A stretch of 64,000 nucleotides of DNA. It comes from Desulfobacterales bacterium (GTDB lineage: Bacteria; Desulfobacterota; Desulfobacteria; Desulfobacterales; SURF-7). Position 1 is the first letter of the stretch. Every line of letters starts with the position of its first letter. Positions 61,008 to 64,000 of the stretch are shown here, in pieces. Below the pieces are notes generated by a model that was not told where the DNA came from, did not search any database, and saw nothing but the letters and a program-made list of their open reading frames with translations. The DNA is taken from positions 1 to 64,000 of the forward strand of contig JANQFQ010000095.1 in NCBI GenBank assembly GCA_028277765.1, given 5' to 3'. The position numbers and the translations under genes are program-made.

Positions 61008-63026
61008 ATGGATTTTTTTGAAAACCAGGACGAGGCCAGGAAGAGGACCTCCCGATTATTAGTCTTTTTTATACCAGCGGTTGCTGCCACTGTATTGGTC
61101 ATCAGTTTTTTTATATATTTAACTGTTATTCTGGGGATATTTGCACATATCATTTTCAGCAAAGGTATATACTCACCCGAGTATAACGCGTGCGCCTGGT
61201 GGCGACCAGGTATGTTCTGGGCAATAACCGTGCTCACCGGTAGTGCTGTTGTGCTGATGAGCTACATGAAAAGCAAGGGCCTTGCCCGTGGAGGAGGCGA
61301 CGGAATCGCCCTTATGATGGGAGCAAAACCTGTACTTCCGGGCACTAAGAATCCAGATGAACGGAAACTCATGAATGTTGTGGAAGAGATGGCCATAGCA
61401 GCAGGTGTTCCAGTCCCGAGTGTTTACATTATGGATATTGAAGATGTAATAAACGGTTTTGCTGCTGGCTTTTCTCCAACGGACGCGGTTATCTGTGTTA
61501 CTCAGGGATGTATTTCACACCTCTCCAGGGATGAAATCCAAGGGATTGTCGCCCATGAATTCAGCCATATTCTAAACGGAGACATGCTTTTAAATCTAAG
61601 ACTCATCGGGCTGCTGCACGGGATCCTGATTATCACCATGACAAGTAAAAGGATTATGCTTCTCCTTCAAAGAATAGGTGATCCACGGGCAATTCTCATC
61701 TTTTTTGCCGGCATGTGCATTTGGATATTTGGTTCAACTGGTCATTTTTTTGCAAATGTAATAAAGTGCGCTATGTCACGCCAGAGAGAATACCTGGCTG
61801 ATGCCTCAGCTGTGCAGTTTACCCGAAATCCATCTGGACTGGCAAACGCCCTCAAAAAAATAGGAGGGGTAGTAAAAGGCTCCTACGTAAACCATCTGAA
61901 TTCGGAAATTGTCAGCCATCTGTTCTTTGCCAGAGGGTTGAAAAAACCTATGTTTAAAAGCACGGCAACCCATCCGCCCCTTGAAAGCCGTATTTTAAGG
62001 CTTGATCCTCAGTTTGACGGAACATATCCAAAGCTTAAACCCAAGGGCTATATGCCTACACCCTTGACAGAACAGTATCCCGGCAAAAAAAAGGCAGAAG
62101 AGAAAGCAGAAGAGAAAAAAGAAGAGATACCACCGGTCTCTGAACTGGCCCAACCTGAAATGCCCTTTGTGCCGGTACTTGAGCCCGGCAACTTAAGCGC
62201 TATTACACCGGAAGATGTCGTATCATCAGTTGGCACGTTAAATCCCGGACTCATCGCCTATGCTTCACTCCTTTTGGCAGGCATCCCTCAGAAGCTGAAA
62301 GATATTGCCCATGAACCGTTTAGCGCGAGAGCCATGGTCTACTGCCTCCTCCTTGATAAAAATGATAAGACAAGAAAAGTCCAGCTGGAAAGTCTAAAAA
62401 AACACTCGCCCATGAATGTCTGGAACGAGGTTGAGCGCCTAATTCCTGTTGTTGATGCTGTGAAGGATGAACATCGTTTGCCGCTGATTGACATGGCACT
62501 CCCCGCGCTGAAACTGCTCTCAAAAATGCAGTATGTTAACTTCCGCTCCAACATAAAGGGCCTGGCTGAAGCTGATAAAAAAATAAGCTTATTTGAATAT
62601 ACACTCCAGTGCAGTATTATCAGGCATCTTGATCCTGTGTTTATTAAACCTGACGACATGTCTATCAGATATAAAACCCTTGAACCCCTAATAATAGAAT
62701 GCTTTGAACTTTTATCTGTAATCGCTTGGAAAGGGAGCAAGGCCGATTACGCGAACAAAGCGTTTAAAATCGCGATGAGTGAACTGATGACAGGAAAAGA
62801 ACCGACGATCCTTCCTGAAGAAAAATGCAGCTTGAGCATACTTGACAGGTCCCTTGATAAGCTGTCTGTAGCCGCCCCCCAGATTAAAAAACAGGTATTA
62901 AAAGCTTGTACTGAATGTGTTCTCGCTGATTCAGAAGTGACTATCGCAGAAGCAGAACTCCTGCGCGCGATCGCTGATTCCCTTCACTGCCCGGTTCCCC
63001 CTTTTGTGCCGGGGAAAACCACATAA
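61008..63026 (+). CDS. M48 (HtpX-like) metalloprotease with C-terminal TerB-like tail
   Basis: 672 aa. Helices at about 18-50 and 65-85 anchor it in the inner membrane. The M48 zinc site HEFSH is at 183-187 (IVAHEFSHILNGDM), with further helices around 195-260 and the third ligand region SRQREYLADASAVQFT. After about residue 340, a Lys/Glu-rich linker leads to about 300 extra helical residues, ending KACTECVLADSEVTIAEAELLRAIADSL, which has the TerB-like pattern. HtpX normally has about 290 residues, so this is a fused form. It likely degrades misfolded membrane proteins. Start ATG lacks a strong Shine-Dalgarno. Confidence 0.85.
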   Translation: MDFFENQDEARKRTSRLLVFFIPAVAATVLVISFFIYLTVILGIFAHIIFSKGIYSPEYNACAWWRPGMFWAITVLTGSAVVLMSYMKSKGLARGGGDGIALMMGAKPVLPGTKNPDERKLMNVVEEMAIAAGVPVPSVYIMDIEDVINGFAAGFSPTDAVICVTQGCISHLSRDEIQGIVAHEFSHILNGDMLLNLRLIGLLHGILIITMTSKRIMLLLQRIGDPRAILIFFAGMCIWIFGSTGHFFANVIKCAMSRQREYLADASAVQFTRNPSGLANALKKIGGVVKGSYVNHLNSEIVSHLFFARGLKKPMFKSTATHPPLESRILRLDPQFDGTYPKLKPKGYMPTPLTEQYPGKKKAEEKAEEKKEEIPPVSELAQPEMPFVPVLEPGNLSAITPEDVVSSVGTLNPGLIAYASLLLAGIPQKLKDIAHEPFSARAMVYCLLLDKNDKTRKVQLESLKKHSPMNVWNEVERLIPVVDAVKDEHRLPLIDMALPALKLLSKMQYVNFRSNIKGLAEADKKISLFEYTLQCSIIRHLDPVFIKPDDMSIRYKTLEPLIIECFELLSVIAWKGSKADYANKAFKIAMSELMTGKEPTILPEEKCSLSILDRSLDKLSVAAPQIKKQVLKACTECVLADSEVTIAEAELLRAIADSLHCPVPPFVPGKTT

Positions 63027-63047
63027 AATAAGGACTAAAGCAAACTT

Positions 63048-63869
63048 ATGGTTAATAAATTAGACATGTCGAATTCATTTAATGAAAAATACGGCCCGTG
63101 GGCCCTCATCACAGGAGCATCAAAGGGCCTTGGTGCCGAGTTTGCCAGGCAGTGCGCCCAACGCGGCTTGAACACCCTCCTGATCGCCACCAGTGAGGAT
63201 CTTTTAAGGGGGAACGTTGAGCAGATAAAGCAAACATATAATGTTGACGCTGATTATATTGTTCTTGATCTAAGCCGGGAAGACATACTTGATGTGATTA
63301 GACCTGTTACGGACAACATGGAAATTGGGCTTGTGATAAGCAATGCCGGCATATCAACAGTCCATCCCTTTCTTAGCAGTTCCAAGAAACAGCTTTTAAC
63401 ACACCTGCACATTAACACACGGCCGTCTATGCTCCTGGCTCATCATTTTGGAAGAAAGATGATCAAGGTAAAACGCGGTGGCATAATGTTGCTGTCATCC
63501 GCGTCAGCAAATACCGGCGCTCCCTATGTTGCCAATTATGCGGGAGCAAAAGCATACAATCTTATACTAGCGGAGAGCCTCTGGTATGAGTTTAAGAAAT
63601 TCGGTGTAGACGTACTCGGATTTATGCCCGGATCAACCAAAACCCCTGGATGGGATCTGAATAACCCTGCCAAGAGTAAACTGGTTAACGTAATGGGGGC
63701 TGAGGAAACAATAACCGAAGCACTTGATGCCCTTGGAAAGCAGCCCAGCCTGATTGCCGGAAAGAGAAACCGCTTAGTTTATTTCATCATGCAACGGATT
63801 TTATCAAGAAAAATCGCCATAAAGATGGTCGCTAACACCATGGAAAAACTTTTCGGGCCGTTTGGTTAG
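63048..63869 (+). CDS. Short-chain dehydrogenase/reductase
   Basis: 273 aa. Nucleotide motif TGASKGLG near residue 25, NAG in ISNAGIS, catalytic Ser in MLLSSASANTG and Tyr-Lys in YAGAKAYN. The C-terminal SRKIAIKMVANTMEKLF is basic, perhaps membrane-associated. SDRs of this kind (17-beta-HSD12/DltE-like) reduce ketones of acyl or steroid-like compounds with NADPH. Follows the M48 gene by 21 bp and is followed by a truncated membrane gene 14 bp on. Confidence 0.88.
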   Translation: MVNKLDMSNSFNEKYGPWALITGASKGLGAEFARQCAQRGLNTLLIATSEDLLRGNVEQIKQTYNVDADYIVLDLSREDILDVIRPVTDNMEIGLVISNAGISTVHPFLSSSKKQLLTHLHINTRPSMLLAHHFGRKMIKVKRGGIMLLSSASANTGAPYVANYAGAKAYNLILAESLWYEFKKFGVDVLGFMPGSTKTPGWDLNNPAKSKLVNVMGAEETITEALDALGKQPSLIAGKRNRLVYFIMQRILSRKIAIKMVANTMEKLFGPFG

Positions 63870-63883
63870 GGAAATATCTGTGT

Positions 63884-64000
63884 ATGCTGGAAAAAATCAT
63901 AATAACCAGTCTGGCGACTCTTTTTCTCTGTGGATTTATTTTTATCATTTTTAACAAACTGTTTGAAGAGTTTCCTCTTAAATCAACCCTTTCCCCATTG
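63884..64000 (+). CDS. Membrane protein, truncated by window end
   Basis: The ATG at 63884 opens MLEKIIITSLATLFLCGFIF, a hydrophobic helix, then IIFNKLFEEFPLKSTLSPL and runs past the window. Fourteen bases after the SDR stop, so likely the same transcript. No family can be assigned from 39 codons. Confidence 0.5.
   Translation, partial: MLEKIIITSLATLFLCGFIFIIFNKLFEEFPLKSTLSPL

Noticed and set aside
1-64000. tRNA, rRNA and CRISPR arrays
   Set aside because: No cloverleaf with a convincing T-loop GTTCRANTC, no rRNA core sequence and no regular repeat-spacer array was seen by eye; the GGTTCGAG at 45.89 kb belongs to the intron.

Overview
The window looks like a chromosomal segment of a Gram-negative, AT-leaning bacterium, most probably a Desulfobacterota (deltaproteobacterial) lineage such as Desulfobacterales. 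That placement is inference. It rests on the many lipoproteins, very large multi-PAS hybrid kinases, a MoeA protein with a C-terminal periplasmic-binding-like domain, a DsrE-like protein, a sigma-54 promoter, tiny cysteine-rich proteins and many short dispersed palindromes. No rRNA, tRNA or CRISPR array was seen.

Layout. 0-6 kb: mostly minus-strand lipoproteins, a methyltransferase, a TPR lipoprotein, a TerB-like protein and a membrane-anchored SGNH hydrolase-like protein. 6-10.3 kb: a plus-strand operon (tyrosine phosphatase, CrtC/AttH-like lipocalin-fold protein, APH-type kinase fused to SCP2) facing SnoaL-like and DsrE-like genes. 10.3-13.1 kb: an inverted-repeat element, then an overlapping operon of PH-domain membrane protein, alpha/beta hydrolase, methyltransferase and isoprenylcysteine-methyltransferase-like protein. 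13.1-19 kb: M15 peptidase, a sigma-54 promoter in front of a broken frame, an outer-membrane barrel, SuhB and a GAF/adenylate cyclase. 19-23.6 kb: the housekeeping operon rpsF-rpsR-rplI-dnaB-hflX. 24-33.7 kb: a 1,523-aa hybrid kinase and a second PAS kinase with its NarL-type regulator; the two kinases share PAS modules. 34-44 kb: a cluster of tiny genes, a deaminase, phosphomannomutase, UppP, two more SGNH-like membrane proteins, and the RtcB/archease RNA repair pair.

44-55 kb is the accessory zone: a second TPR lipoprotein, a group II intron whose protein lacks the HNH domain, two overlapping tyrosine recombinases bracketed by a 14-bp inverted repeat, three lipoproteins including a caspase-like one, and a Cys-motif protein followed by a 57-aa TerB-like protein. 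A roughly 85-bp sequence is repeated at both sides of the intron/recombinase block. 55-64 kb: two MoeA-type genes separated by a GxxExxY gene that sits between direct repeats, a PfaD/nitronate-monooxygenase-like protein, an M48 protease with a TerB-like tail, a short-chain dehydrogenase and a truncated gene at the window end.

Where the usual first codon of an open frame was TTG or GTG, or a clear Shine-Dalgarno pointed to a later ATG, the start was moved downstream; each case is stated in the entry. The strongest leads for something new are the recombinase pair with its inverted repeats and the flanking 85-bp repeat, the MITE-like inverted-repeat elements at gene 3' ends, the APH-SCP2/CrtC-like operon, the caspase-like lipoprotein neighbourhood and the family of tiny Cys-rich proteins.
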